Origin: Phormidium tanganyikae FI6-MK23
GTDB lineage: Bacteria; Cyanobacteriota; Cyanobacteriia; Leptolyngbyales; Leptolyngbyaceae
Assembly (NCBI GenBank): GCA_019359175.1
Contig: JAHHHU010000020.1
Coordinates: 19,137-83,136 of the forward strand
Direction: 5' to 3'
Length of the DNA: 64,000 nucleotides
Both the position numbers and the translations under genes were made by a program. The notes under the pieces were generated by a model. It was not told the DNA's origin, did no database searches, and saw only the letters and a program-made list of their open reading frames with translations. Numbering within the stretch: the first letter of the stretch is position 1; each line of letters starts with the position of its first letter. Of the stretch, positions 35,989 through 44,715 are shown piece by piece.

Positions 35989-37242
35989 TTAAACCGAAAT
36001 GCCGATCGGACACCAATAAGAGTAATCATCGGTAATTTTGCCTTCTGAAACCCGAAGCCCAACTCCAGCGGGAACAAAGTGAGTTCCATCGTTAAACAGC
36101 CAAGTACTCCACAAAGCAGTCATCGATCGATGATCAATTTCAATCGTTGGAAACTCAAGCAATTCTTGATAGACATAATCTTGGTCGGTGTACCAAGGAT
36201 CTTGGTTAGAACTTTGAACGCCAACTTCTCCAGAAATCATCGAGAAACAGCCTTCTCCTTGTCGTCCTAAAACGGGTTTTGCAAAGTAAGTGTCACCCAT
36301 TTCATCGGAGGTTTGAGCCGTTTTTGGAAAGAAATCAAATACGGTTTCTGCAAGCTCTGGCGTGAAGAAATCTAAGCCTAAATCGGAAACTAAAGCAAAA
36401 ATGCTTTTCGGTTGGAGCGCGAAAGCAGATGCAAAATTAACGATCGCAATTCTTCGTTTCAAGATCAATTCTTCCAGGGCATCCCAAAGCTTTGCACTAT
36501 TGGAATCGCGATCGTGAATTGCCCATTCGAGCGGATACCACATAAATAAAATGTCGATCGCTTCTCCAGTTTTCTCACGGAACAAGTATTGATGATCTTT
36601 GATGCGGAGTTCATCGATCGGAAACACGCATCGGTTTTCAGCAACAAATTGATTTAACCAGCGCATCGTTCCCAGATCTTCTAAGTTGTTCAGCGTGGTT
36701 AATCCGATTTGGCATTGTTCGATCGGTTTTCTGATCCAATCTGCGGCGCGTTGAAGTTGCTGGCTCATCGAATAGCTGAGAACGGACTTCAGCCCAATTT
36801 CGGGTGGCTTCATACCAAAATGTTCTGCAACTTTGGCATTTCCTTCGATACATTCAAACCAGAAGCTCGGCGTTTGTACGTTCGCTTCGATCACTTTATA
36901 AACGCCTGTTGTTTCATTCCAGCACCAATCGAGCCGCATACAAAACGGTGCTAATCGATCGAACTTAATCACCCGAATCGTTTCTTCTGGAAACCCATAT
37001 TCGAGCAAAGTTTCGGCATCAAATTCGCGCACAACCGACCAAAGATACGTCAGCACTTTTCCGACTCGTTCCGCCGCTCGCTTTAAGTTCGCAATTTGGC
37101 TTTCTGTCGTCGGATGACAGTGATACAGCGCGTAGGGATTTGGAGTCGCTGAAGTTCCATTGACAGACGCGAGATTGTACCAAGGCATCTGAATCTGACG
37201 GAAAAAGCGATCTCGATCGACTCCTTCAAACGGATTATTCAT
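35989..37242 (-). CDS. glutathionylspermidine synthase-like ATP-grasp protein
   Basis: A 417-residue protein of the GSP_synth family, related to the amidase-free E. coli YgiC/YjfC proteins. It shows MRLDWCWNETTGVYKVIEAN with the Mg/ATP acidic residues, WYPLEWAIHD, and the ATP-binding FAKPVLGRQGEGCFSM near residue 330. YgiC-type enzymes ligate small peptides rather than making true glutathionylspermidine, so the product here is uncertain. It overlaps the upstream lipoprotein gene by four bases (ATGA), a pairing reminiscent of E. coli ygiB-ygiC. Confidence 0.85.
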   Translation of the reverse strand: MNNPFEGVDRDRFFRQIQMPWYNLASVNGTSATPNPYALYHCHPTTESQIANLKRAAERVGKVLTYLWSVVREFDAETLLEYGFPEETIRVIKFDRLAPFCMRLDWCWNETTGVYKVIEANVQTPSFWFECIEGNAKVAEHFGMKPPEIGLKSVLSYSMSQQLQRAADWIRKPIEQCQIGLTTLNNLEDLGTMRWLNQFVAENRCVFPIDELRIKDHQYLFREKTGEAIDILFMWYPLEWAIHDRDSNSAKLWDALEELILKRRIAIVNFASAFALQPKSIFALVSDLGLDFFTPELAETVFDFFPKTAQTSDEMGDTYFAKPVLGRQGEGCFSMISGEVGVQSSNQDPWYTDQDYVYQELLEFPTIEIDHRSMTALWSTWLFNDGTHFVPAGVGLRVSEGKITDDYSYWCPIGISV

Positions 37243-37514
37243 CCTCCCGCACGACCTCCGCCAAAACTGCCGAACCCGCTGCGACCCGACGATCGCCCTG
37301 AAACTCCGGTTCCTTCAGAACCACCCGATGATCGACCACCCGCTCCGTAATAGCCTGAACCGCCAGAACTTCCACCCGACGAACAATTTTGCGGAATTCG
37401 TCCTTGGGCATCCGGTTTGCACTGGGTTGAAGAAGACGTACACCCTGAGAGCGGCAGGAGTATCATGGTTGACACTGCCAGGCTAAAGAGCAATTGAAAA
37501 CGATTGAATTTCAT
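37239..37514 (-). CDS. small Gly/Ser-rich lipoprotein
   Basis: A 91-residue protein with a signal peptide and lipobox LSGC (Cys about residue 25). The mature part has a conserved-looking TQCKPDAQGRIPQNC stretch and then a low-complexity Ser/Gly-rich tail ending in GGGRAGG. It should be lipidated and exported. Translation is coupled to the gss-like gene by a four-base overlap. The small secreted Cys-containing partner may be a substrate or anchor in the same process; that is inference from pairing only. Confidence 0.7.
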   Translation of the reverse strand: MKFNRFQLLFSLAVSTMILLPLSGCTSSSTQCKPDAQGRIPQNCSSGGSSGGSGYYGAGGRSSGGSEGTGVSGRSSGRSGFGSFGGGRAGG

Positions 37515-37663
37515 AACTACCGTCCATTACTGACGGGCACATACTAAAGAGATACATCACCGTTTCAAGGTTCCCGCACGTTGGATGTTAAAAAGAATGA
37601 AGCACCATCCGAAACCGGGCAGAATGCAGTTGAAATCGAGTTAGGAAACGTTGGAGCATTGCC

Positions 37664-39757
37664 ATGACGAACCCCTCACAGTCCCAAGGAAACGCCAGCA
37701 TTCCCGATGAGAATCGCGGCAAAATTCTCCAGCGTGGCGGTGGAGAATTGCTAGTCGAAAAACTTGACGATCGCTTTGCGGTCAACGCGACTTCCAAACA
37801 AGAAGCTTGGGACATTGTAAACAAAGCTCCCGTACAAATTAACCCCGGTGCAGCACCGCCCCAACTCACAGAATTTATCGTCGATCCGGCTCAGAAAGAC
37901 CAAGTGCTGAATCAAGTCCGGGCAGATGAGCAAGTGAACTACGCAAGTCACGTTTACCAAATCAAAGACAATCCTGGATCAAAGCTCTATGTAACGAATC
38001 AAATTACGATTCAGTTTGATCCAACGCTGAAAGGTGAAGTGATCCAATCGATCGCGCAAGAATTCGCCCTAGAGCAAATTAAACAAGTCATAGGAATTCC
38101 CAACACCTTCGTTTTTCAACTCACCGCAAACTCAACTGAAAATCCGCTCAAAATCACAAATCGATTGATTACTCGATCGGAGATTCTCACCGCAGAACCC
38201 AATATCATTGTTCGACAGCAAGGATACTATCGCCCCAAAGATCCGCTCTACACGAAACAGTGGCATCTCAATCACACAGGCGGACAGGATTTAGTATCGG
38301 GATCGCACGTCTTCGCAGAGCAAGCTTGGGACATTACGAAAGGCAGTCGATCGATTGTCGTCGCGATCATGGATGATGCCGTTGATTTGAATCATCCCGA
38401 CTTTCAAGGATTGGGAAAAATCGTTGCGCCAAGAGACTTTAAGGGCAAAGACTTCGATCCCGATCCAGACGACGCAGGCGAAGATCATGGAACTTCTTGT
38501 GCGGGGGTGGCTGTTGCAGAAGAAAACGGATTCGGTGTAGTAGGAGCGGCTCCGGGCTGTGCATTGATGCCGATTCGGACGACTGGATTTTTGGATGACC
38601 AAACGATCGAAGATTTGTTTGGCTGGGCAGTCGATCGAGGAGCCTCGGTCATTTCGTGCAGTTGGGGGCCGAGTGCGGTCAACTATCCGCTTTCCTTGCG
38701 ACAACGAGCCGCAATCAACCGCGCAGCGACCCAAGGACGCGACGGAAAAGGATGCGTAATTCTATTCGCGGCGGGAAATGCGAACCGTCCAACCAATGGA
38801 GCCATCAACGAATCAGGATGGCGAAACAATGCGATCAGCGGCAATACCACTTGGCTAGGTGGCTTTACCGTTCACCCAGACGTGATCACCGTTTCCGCCT
38901 CGACCAGTTTGAACAAAAAATCAGCCTACAGCAATTGGGGAGCCGAAGTCGCTATCTGTGCGCCGAGCAACAATGCTCCTCCCGGCATGGGACTCCCAGG
39001 AATCGGCTACGTTGCGACACCGCCAGAAGTCCGAGTCGCACTCCGAGGACTGGGAATTGTGACCGCCGATCGACGGGGTAACGATGGCTATGATACGGGC
39101 GATTTTACTTACGGCTTTGGCGGCACATCGAGCGCTTGTCCTTTAGCAGCAGGCGTTGCGGCGTTAGTCTTATCGGCTAACCCAGATCTAACCGCCCAAG
39201 AAGTTCGGCAAATCCTCCAGCAAACCGCAGATAAAATCGTCGATCCTGATCCTGATCCACAGTTTGGATTTCGTAAAGGAACATACGATGCGAATGGCAG
39301 ATGTGATTGGTTTGGTTATGGGAAAGTGAATGCAGCAAAAGCAACTCAAGCTGCGATCGCGAGAAGAGTAACGCTATCAGTTGCTCGATCGATATCTGGA
39401 GAAAACAGCAATATGCTGATGATTCCCGACAATAATCCATCTGGCATTGTGAGCGAAATCCAAATCAACGATTCTGTAACGATCAAAGATATCCAAGTTA
39501 GCGTCAACATCACACACGACTTTCTCGGTGATATCGAAGTGAGTCTGATCTCACCTTCGGGACGAGTCACTTTACTGCAAGGTCGATCACTTGGACGACA
39601 AACGGCTTTGAATCGATCGTATTCTCTACAAACAACACCCACGCTAAGAAGAATGCTAGGACAATCCGCACAGGGACGCTGGCAACTGAAAGTAGTAGAC
39701 GCGATCGCGAATGACACCGGAATGATCAATAGCTGGAAATTAGCGATCGGGGTTTAA
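37664..39757 (+). CDS. subtilisin-like (S8) serine protease with C-terminal P-domain, PrcA-like
   Basis: A 697-residue protease. A roughly 195-residue N-terminal region rich in short strands precedes the S8 domain, whose triad is visible as Asp in VVAIMDDAVDLNHPDF, His in GEDHGTSCAGVAVA and Ser in FGGTSSACPLAAGVAAL. The C-terminal ~120 residues (IQINDSVTIKDIQVSVNITH, then LGDIEVSLISPSG) form a proprotein-convertase P/homoB domain. The organisation resembles the calcium-dependent protease of Anabaena (PrcA). There is no clear signal peptide at the N-terminus, so an intracellular site or unusual export is possible. It stands alone on the plus strand. Confidence 0.88.
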   Translation: MTNPSQSQGNASIPDENRGKILQRGGGELLVEKLDDRFAVNATSKQEAWDIVNKAPVQINPGAAPPQLTEFIVDPAQKDQVLNQVRADEQVNYASHVYQIKDNPGSKLYVTNQITIQFDPTLKGEVIQSIAQEFALEQIKQVIGIPNTFVFQLTANSTENPLKITNRLITRSEILTAEPNIIVRQQGYYRPKDPLYTKQWHLNHTGGQDLVSGSHVFAEQAWDITKGSRSIVVAIMDDAVDLNHPDFQGLGKIVAPRDFKGKDFDPDPDDAGEDHGTSCAGVAVAEENGFGVVGAAPGCALMPIRTTGFLDDQTIEDLFGWAVDRGASVISCSWGPSAVNYPLSLRQRAAINRAATQGRDGKGCVILFAAGNANRPTNGAINESGWRNNAISGNTTWLGGFTVHPDVITVSASTSLNKKSAYSNWGAEVAICAPSNNAPPGMGLPGIGYVATPPEVRVALRGLGIVTADRRGNDGYDTGDFTYGFGGTSSACPLAAGVAALVLSANPDLTAQEVRQILQQTADKIVDPDPDPQFGFRKGTYDANGRCDWFGYGKVNAAKATQAAIARRVTLSVARSISGENSNMLMIPDNNPSGIVSEIQINDSVTIKDIQVSVNITHDFLGDIEVSLISPSGRVTLLQGRSLGRQTALNRSYSLQTTPTLRRMLGQSAQGRWQLKVVDAIANDTGMINSWKLAIGV

Positions 39758-39790
39758 ATTAGAATTGAAATGTCATTCTAGGAGCGGAAT

Positions 39791-40060
39791 ATGCAAGGTT
39801 TAATGCCGCTTGACGGTGAAGAAATTGCGAGACGCGCTGAAAGCCTGTACATCGATCGCATTCGCCAAGCAGTAGAGCGAGAAGAAAACATCGGTAAGAT
39901 GGTCATCATTGACATTGAGACGGGCGAATATGCTGTTGATCAGACAGGCTTAGAAGCGGCGAAGCATTTGCGTGAAAAGAATCCAGATGGGCATTTCTTT
40001 GGAATCCGAATCGGATATAAAGTTGCAGCTTCGATCGGGGGCGTGATGGAGCGGGACTAA
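39791..40060 (+). CDS. conserved hypothetical protein, 89 residues
   Basis: A small soluble acidic protein preceded by AGGAGCGGA. It contains MVIIDIETGEYAVDQTGLEA and HFFGIRIGYKVAASIGG. This pattern is seen in small cyanobacterial proteins often found near toxin or nuclease genes and may be of antitoxin type, but no toxin gene adjoins it. The following S1-domain gene is 36 bases away and probably cotranscribed. Confidence 0.65.
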   Translation: MQGLMPLDGEEIARRAESLYIDRIRQAVEREENIGKMVIIDIETGEYAVDQTGLEAAKHLREKNPDGHFFGIRIGYKVAASIGGVMERD

Positions 40061-40096
40061 ATTGATATCCCAAAGTTCTAAAGCTGAAGCAACGCA

Positions 40097-40420
40097 ATGA
40101 GTGATCAATTTTGGAATCAGGTTAAATCAAAGTATCGGTTCGGCGAACTGGTTCGCGGCAAGGTTGAGCATCATGCCCCATTTGGGATTTTTGTAGATTT
40201 AGGTGATGAGGCTGTAAGAGGGATTGTTCAGATTACCGATTTTGTGGATAGTGGAGACATGACACCGGAGATGTATCTAGATATTGGTTCACCGATCGGG
40301 GCTGTGGTTGTGGGGTATACCGAAGACGATCGCAATCAAGTTTGGTTGAGTGTGAAACCGAGCGTGTTACAAAAAGCCTTGGTTCATCTCAAAGTTCCAG
40401 CATCGAGTGAACGATCGTGA
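40097..40420 (+). CDS. S1 RNA-binding domain protein
   Basis: A 107-residue protein made of little more than one S1 OB-fold domain: FGELVRGKVEHHAPFGIFVD, then GIVQITDF and a closing strand VWLSVKP. Such single-domain proteins bind single-stranded RNA; the cellular role is unknown. It stops five bases before the convergent glycosylase gene. Confidence 0.8.
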   Translation: MSDQFWNQVKSKYRFGELVRGKVEHHAPFGIFVDLGDEAVRGIVQITDFVDSGDMTPEMYLDIGSPIGAVVVGYTEDDRNQVWLSVKPSVLQKALVHLKVPASSERS

Positions 40421-40425
40421 TTTCT

Positions 40426-41037
40426 CTAAACAATCTCCAAGCTTCGCCATAAGTACCAACTTGCGATCGTAGAATACGGTTTCCAAGCTTGTCCGAGTTG
40501 TAGAACCGTTTTGCGATCGGGTAGTTCATCCAAGCCGTAAACGCGACGAATTCCCGATCGAATTCCTAAATCATCGACAGGCAAAACGTCCCAGCGATGC
40601 AGCCGAAAAATTAGCAACATCTGAACTGTCCAACGTCCAATCCCTTTAATTTTCGTTAGCGTTTGAATAATTGTTTCATCGTCTAGCGTTTCTAATTCCC
40701 CTAGCGTTGGTAAACCGATTAATATATTTTGCGCTAGGTCTTTCACGTAAATGATTTTCTGCCGTGACAATCCAACTCCGCGCAGCATTTCATCTGGCGT
40801 ATTCAAAATCGCTTCTGCAGTCATCCCTTTCTCGTAAAGTTGTAGAAAACGATGATAAATTGCAGTCGCAGATTTAGTCGAAAGCTGTTGATAGATAATC
40901 GATCGAGCAAGTGAATCCAACAGACCTCCTGGATGCTGAACTTGATCAAGCGTACAAACTCCAACTTGATCCATCACTGCACCGAGTTTGGGATCAGCAG
41001 CTTTTAGGGTTTGCGTTGCGATCGCATAATTATTCAT
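40426..41037 (-). CDS. DNA-3-methyladenine glycosylase II-like (AlkA-type HhH-GPD)
   Basis: A 203-residue base-excision glycosylase. The helix-hairpin-helix is LTKIKGIGRWTVQMLLIF and the catalytic Asp is in LPVDDLGIRSGIRRVYG, followed by the WKPYSTIASWYLW end. Start at ATG 41037 (MNNYAIATQTLK); the frame upstream lies within the neighbouring gene. It lacks the N-terminal domain of E. coli AlkA, as in many short bacterial forms. Role: removal of alkylated purines from DNA. The gene overlaps the upstream phosphodiester-glycosidase-like gene by eight bases, so the two are probably cotranscribed although functionally unrelated. Confidence 0.88.
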   Translation of the reverse strand: MNNYAIATQTLKAADPKLGAVMDQVGVCTLDQVQHPGGLLDSLARSIIYQQLSTKSATAIYHRFLQLYEKGMTAEAILNTPDEMLRGVGLSRQKIIYVKDLAQNILIGLPTLGELETLDDETIIQTLTKIKGIGRWTVQMLLIFRLHRWDVLPVDDLGIRSGIRRVYGLDELPDRKTVLQLGQAWKPYSTIASWYLWRSLEIV

Positions 41038-41935
41038 GCACAACAATAGCGGATTTGATGGCCCTGGAAACGGGTTGCCCCGCTTTGTCCACTTTGCCAT
41101 AGAACGTTTGATCTTGATAGACCAACACCGAAGACGAACCACCGTCGAGATTTAACGCTTGCTCTACTCCAAGCCGCTGCATAAAACTCACCATCGCTTG
41201 CACCGACATTCCAGAATTTTGGGGCGCATCTGGTTTTTGCGCTGCCATCACCAACACGACGGAACCATCGCTCGTAATTCCGATCGCACTTCTCGCATTG
41301 CGCTGATTCACTCCGATCGAGTCCCGCCCGACATTTGGATCGACAAAGCCTTCCTCGATCGCAGTAAATCTCGGTAAAAGCTGGGGCCCGCCCCCGATCG
41401 CATCGACCAACTTACAGCCCGATGGAATCGCTGCCGAACGAGGCGCGATCGCAGATTCAATCTTCTCGCCGCACTGATAAGTCCGAAATTCAGATCGGTC
41501 TAGAATCTTCGGCAAATAGGGTTGGAGATCCGGATTTTTTAGCAGTCGATCGTTCTTTTTCGGATTGCCCACAACTTTATTGTTTTGCGTAACATACGAA
41601 GTCGTTTTCTCGTTTTTGGGATCGAAAAACCCGCCATTGAGAACCGCGATCGCGTTCTGGGGTTTGCCAAATTGCTCAATCGTTTCAACCGAGGGAGAAA
41701 GCGCGATCGACACTTTAAATCGACTTTGCGGCGGAATCGTCACCGTATGCACATCGCTGCTTGGCAAAGAATATCGCTGGTACTTCGGCAAATCTGAGAC
41801 CGGAGAAGGAGAAGCGATCGCTTTTGGGGTAGATTCTGACGAAACTTTCGCCGTAGGAATCAAAGAATAGACCAACCACAACCCCAAGCCGCCACTCGCA
41901 AACAAGGCAAAACTTGCGATCCACAATCTTTTCAC
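41030..41935 (-). CDS. phosphodiester glycosidase (NAGPA/DUF2233) family exported protein
   Basis: A 301-residue protein with an N-terminal hydrophobic anchor (LWIASFALFASGGLGLWLVY) and a C-terminal domain of the NAGPA family. Motifs are AIAVLNGGFFDPKN, VDAIGGGPQLL, RSAIGITSDGSVVLVMA and the characteristic ALNLDGGSSSVLV. Related proteins cleave or bind sugar phosphodiester groups on cell-surface polymers. Periplasmic location is likely. It precedes the glycosylase gene by overlap. The cyanobacterial substrate is unknown. Confidence 0.85.
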   Translation of the reverse strand: MKRLWIASFALFASGGLGLWLVYSLIPTAKVSSESTPKAIASPSPVSDLPKYQRYSLPSSDVHTVTIPPQSRFKVSIALSPSVETIEQFGKPQNAIAVLNGGFFDPKNEKTTSYVTQNNKVVGNPKKNDRLLKNPDLQPYLPKILDRSEFRTYQCGEKIESAIAPRSAAIPSGCKLVDAIGGGPQLLPRFTAIEEGFVDPNVGRDSIGVNQRNARSAIGITSDGSVVLVMAAQKPDAPQNSGMSVQAMVSFMQRLGVEQALNLDGGSSSVLVYQDQTFYGKVDKAGQPVSRAIKSAIVVHE

Positions 41936-42487
41936 GATCGAACTCCTGATGATGGCGAGACTTCACAACAACTTCACAACAATTTGAGTTATACGACCTC
42001 GATCGCAGCGCAATTTAGGTCGTATTCTTCACCATCTCTTCATTAGAGCGCGAATTCCAGGAGACGGAATAGAAAAGCCAGGTCTATCTACAGAAACGAG
42101 ATTTTTGCCGTAATTATACGGGACCGATTCCCAGTTTTGCTGGATAGCTGTACAGAGTTTTATCTAGAGCCTCCGTGTTTCTGCTGTTTTATACTGAGAA
42201 TCAAGGTTCCGATCTCAGTATGTCAAACATTCTCAGCCGTAAGAACGGTTATTTCTCTGGAAAAAGCATAAGTTAACAGCAGAGAACAACCCTGATAAAG
42301 GCCGTGTTCACACTGATTATTTCGCGAAACTTCTATGTTGTTTTTGCAACATCAACGATTTTGTCCTGATTCCTCCGGAAGATTACCGTATCAGTAGTCG
42401 TGTGCATCTAAACAGCACAGAAACCACCTGCGCTTCTCTTTGAACCCCGCACTCTCCATAGAACAGAGTCCAACCCCCTGTGAGCTT
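41936..42487. promoter_or_regulatory. 550-base regulatory region upstream of the exporter gene
   Basis: No gene is supported here. The region drives the NAGPA-type gene (minus) and the polysaccharide exporter (plus). Two inverted repeats stand out: ATACTGAGA (42191-42199) with its complement at 42213-42221, a 13-base spacer between them, and ATGTTG/CAACAT at 42335-42340 and 42347-42352. Either could be an operator or a leader hairpin. I could not place a convincing promoter. Confidence 0.4.
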
Positions 42488-44620
42488 ATGAAGTTGAAGT
42501 TAACACCGACTCGTGTATCACTCCTCGCTTTGAGTGCTTTTGCAGCAGTCGTGGCTCAAGAGTTAGCCCGCTCTGATGCAAGAACTCCTACCGCGACATC
42601 GCCTGACAAGACCAACGCGAAAACCAATCGCATCCCTCCTTCCACATCCTTGCCGAATACGATCGCGCTTTCGCAACCCGAAAGCCTGTTTTCCTCTGCT
42701 ACAGTTCCCACGGTTCAAAATCCAGCCGGAATGATCAAGCCAGAGATGCCGACCGTCGCGACCAGCCAATCGATCGCTCCGCCGCCCCCTCCAAAAATTG
42801 CGGCATCACAACCTAACCTGCGCGTGGTCGATGTGAACCAATTGCCGATCGACGCGATCATCGAGCAAACGCTGAAACTTCCACCGCCACCCCCTACGAT
42901 CGCGGTCAGTCGCGCGACTGAAGCTACCCCGCCGAAAGTAGATGCAAAAGCTTCCACCGCATTCAAAGACGTGCAGGGACATCGTGCCCAAGCTAGCATC
43001 ACGGCACTGATGCAACAGGGAATCATGAAAGGCTACGGCGACGGGACATTCCGCCCGAATGCGCCGATCACAGAGGATCAGTTCAAGAGCATCACGAAAA
43101 AGGCAGCGAACCAATCCAGCACTCTTGCCAGTCTGCAACGTCCAAAAGATATTGTGACGCGGGCGGATGCGGCGACTTATATTCATCGACAGTTACTGAG
43201 AGCAGGCGAGATCGACAAATCGAAATCGATCGCCAGAACGTCCGCTCCGTTACCCACCTTAGTGAGCAGCAATCCGGCTCAACTGGTCAGCAGCACCGCT
43301 CAGAGCCGCCCATTGCCACCCGCCACTCCTCCAGCATTGGAAGCAACGTCATTCTCTAACCCCGAAGCGGATGCAGCAGATACCGACTCCTACACTTTGG
43401 GAGCAGGCGATCGCATCCGAGTCGATATTTTCAATGTGCCAGAGTACAGCAAAGATTATCAAGTATTGGTGAATGGCACTCTCAGTCTCTACCGTGTGGG
43501 AAGCCTCTCGGTTTCAGGACTAACGATTCGTCAGGCACAAAGCGCGATCGCGGCAAAATACGCGCGAGTCCTCAAAGAACCCGGTGTCGATGTCAGCTTG
43601 ACAACGGCACGCCCCTTAAACGTCGCGATCGCAGGTGAAGTCGGGAAGCCCGGAACCTATACGCTGACCTTTGGCGAAGGTGGAAAATTTCCCACCGTGA
43701 CAAAGCTGATTCGGGAAGCAGGCGGCATGAATCGATCGGCAGATGCGCGTCAAGTGATTGTGCGCCGCCCTCAGAGATCGGGAGCCGATCAGCAAATTCG
43801 CCTCAATATGTGGGAACTGTTCAGCACCGGGAACATTCGACAAGACCTGACCCTGCGCGATGGTGATTCGATTTTCATTCCCGCCGCGAGTTCCGTTAAT
43901 CTCGCGGAAGCGACCCAGATGACTGATGCGAACTTCAGCGTTAGTGCCACTCAACCCGTCAGTATCGCGGTCGTCGGTGAAGTTGCTCGCCCCGGGCCTT
44001 ACACGCTCAAAGAGCAAACTCCCACCCTTTCTGGTGCAATTCGAGAAGCAGGCGGAATCAAACAGCTTGCCAATCTCAAAGAAGTGAAAGTCCGTCGCAA
44101 CACCCGCAACGGGACTGCTCAAACGATCAGCGTCGATTTGTGGCAACTGCTCAAATCCGGCGATCTCAATCAAGATCTCGTCTTACAGCAAGGCGATCGC
44201 ATCGAGATCCCAACCGCTCTAGCGCTCAATCCGGCTGAAGCAAGACAACTCGGAGATGCCAGCTTTGCGCCTTCTTCGGTCAAGATTACGATCGTGGGCG
44301 AAGTCACGAAACCCGGTCAAGTCGAGGTTCCGATGAATACCCCACTGAATCAAGCTCTCCTTTCAGCAGGTGGATTCACGCGCCAAGCAAATCGTCGTCG
44401 AGTGGAATTGGTTCGACTCAATCCCAATGGCTCTGTCACCCGTCGTGATGTAACGATCGATCTGTCGCGGAGCGTTGATGAGCAAGGCAATCCACTCCTG
44501 CAAAATGGCGATGTTCTCGTCGTTGATCGTAACGGACTCGCGAAAACAGGCGACACGCTCAATAACGTCTTAGGCCCCGTCCTTCAGGTTCTGCCTTTCC
44601 GATTCCTATTCGGATTGTAA
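42488..44620 (+). CDS. SLH-domain polysaccharide export protein (Wza-like, SLBB domains)
   Basis: A 710-residue outer-membrane exporter. ATG 42488 opens a signal-like sequence (MKLKLTPTRVSLLALSAFAA); the upstream TTG frame is not used. After a Pro-rich linker comes one S-layer homology module (FKDVQGHRAQASITALMQQG, then MKGYGDGTFRPNAPITEDQF) that would bind the cell wall, then the polysaccharide-export domain (YTLGAGDRIRVDIFNVPEYS) and three SLBB repeats, each with an IAGEVGKPGTYTL-like turn. It pairs with the Wzc-type gene 95 bases downstream, so the two make an export channel and its regulator for exopolysaccharide. Confidence 0.92.
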   Translation: MKLKLTPTRVSLLALSAFAAVVAQELARSDARTPTATSPDKTNAKTNRIPPSTSLPNTIALSQPESLFSSATVPTVQNPAGMIKPEMPTVATSQSIAPPPPPKIAASQPNLRVVDVNQLPIDAIIEQTLKLPPPPPTIAVSRATEATPPKVDAKASTAFKDVQGHRAQASITALMQQGIMKGYGDGTFRPNAPITEDQFKSITKKAANQSSTLASLQRPKDIVTRADAATYIHRQLLRAGEIDKSKSIARTSAPLPTLVSSNPAQLVSSTAQSRPLPPATPPALEATSFSNPEADAADTDSYTLGAGDRIRVDIFNVPEYSKDYQVLVNGTLSLYRVGSLSVSGLTIRQAQSAIAAKYARVLKEPGVDVSLTTARPLNVAIAGEVGKPGTYTLTFGEGGKFPTVTKLIREAGGMNRSADARQVIVRRPQRSGADQQIRLNMWELFSTGNIRQDLTLRDGDSIFIPAASSVNLAEATQMTDANFSVSATQPVSIAVVGEVARPGPYTLKEQTPTLSGAIREAGGIKQLANLKEVKVRRNTRNGTAQTISVDLWQLLKSGDLNQDLVLQQGDRIEIPTALALNPAEARQLGDASFAPSSVKITIVGEVTKPGQVEVPMNTPLNQALLSAGGFTRQANRRRVELVRLNPNGSVTRRDVTIDLSRSVDEQGNPLLQNGDVLVVDRNGLAKTGDTLNNVLGPVLQVLPFRFLFGL

Positions 44621-44715
44621 GGTTTGCTGCTTAGATCTTCTGTCACCTGTGAAGCCGTTGTTCTTCTAGCACTTTCTCGGCTCTTTTTGCTCTCGATTCT
44701 TCTTTAGGTGCTTCC

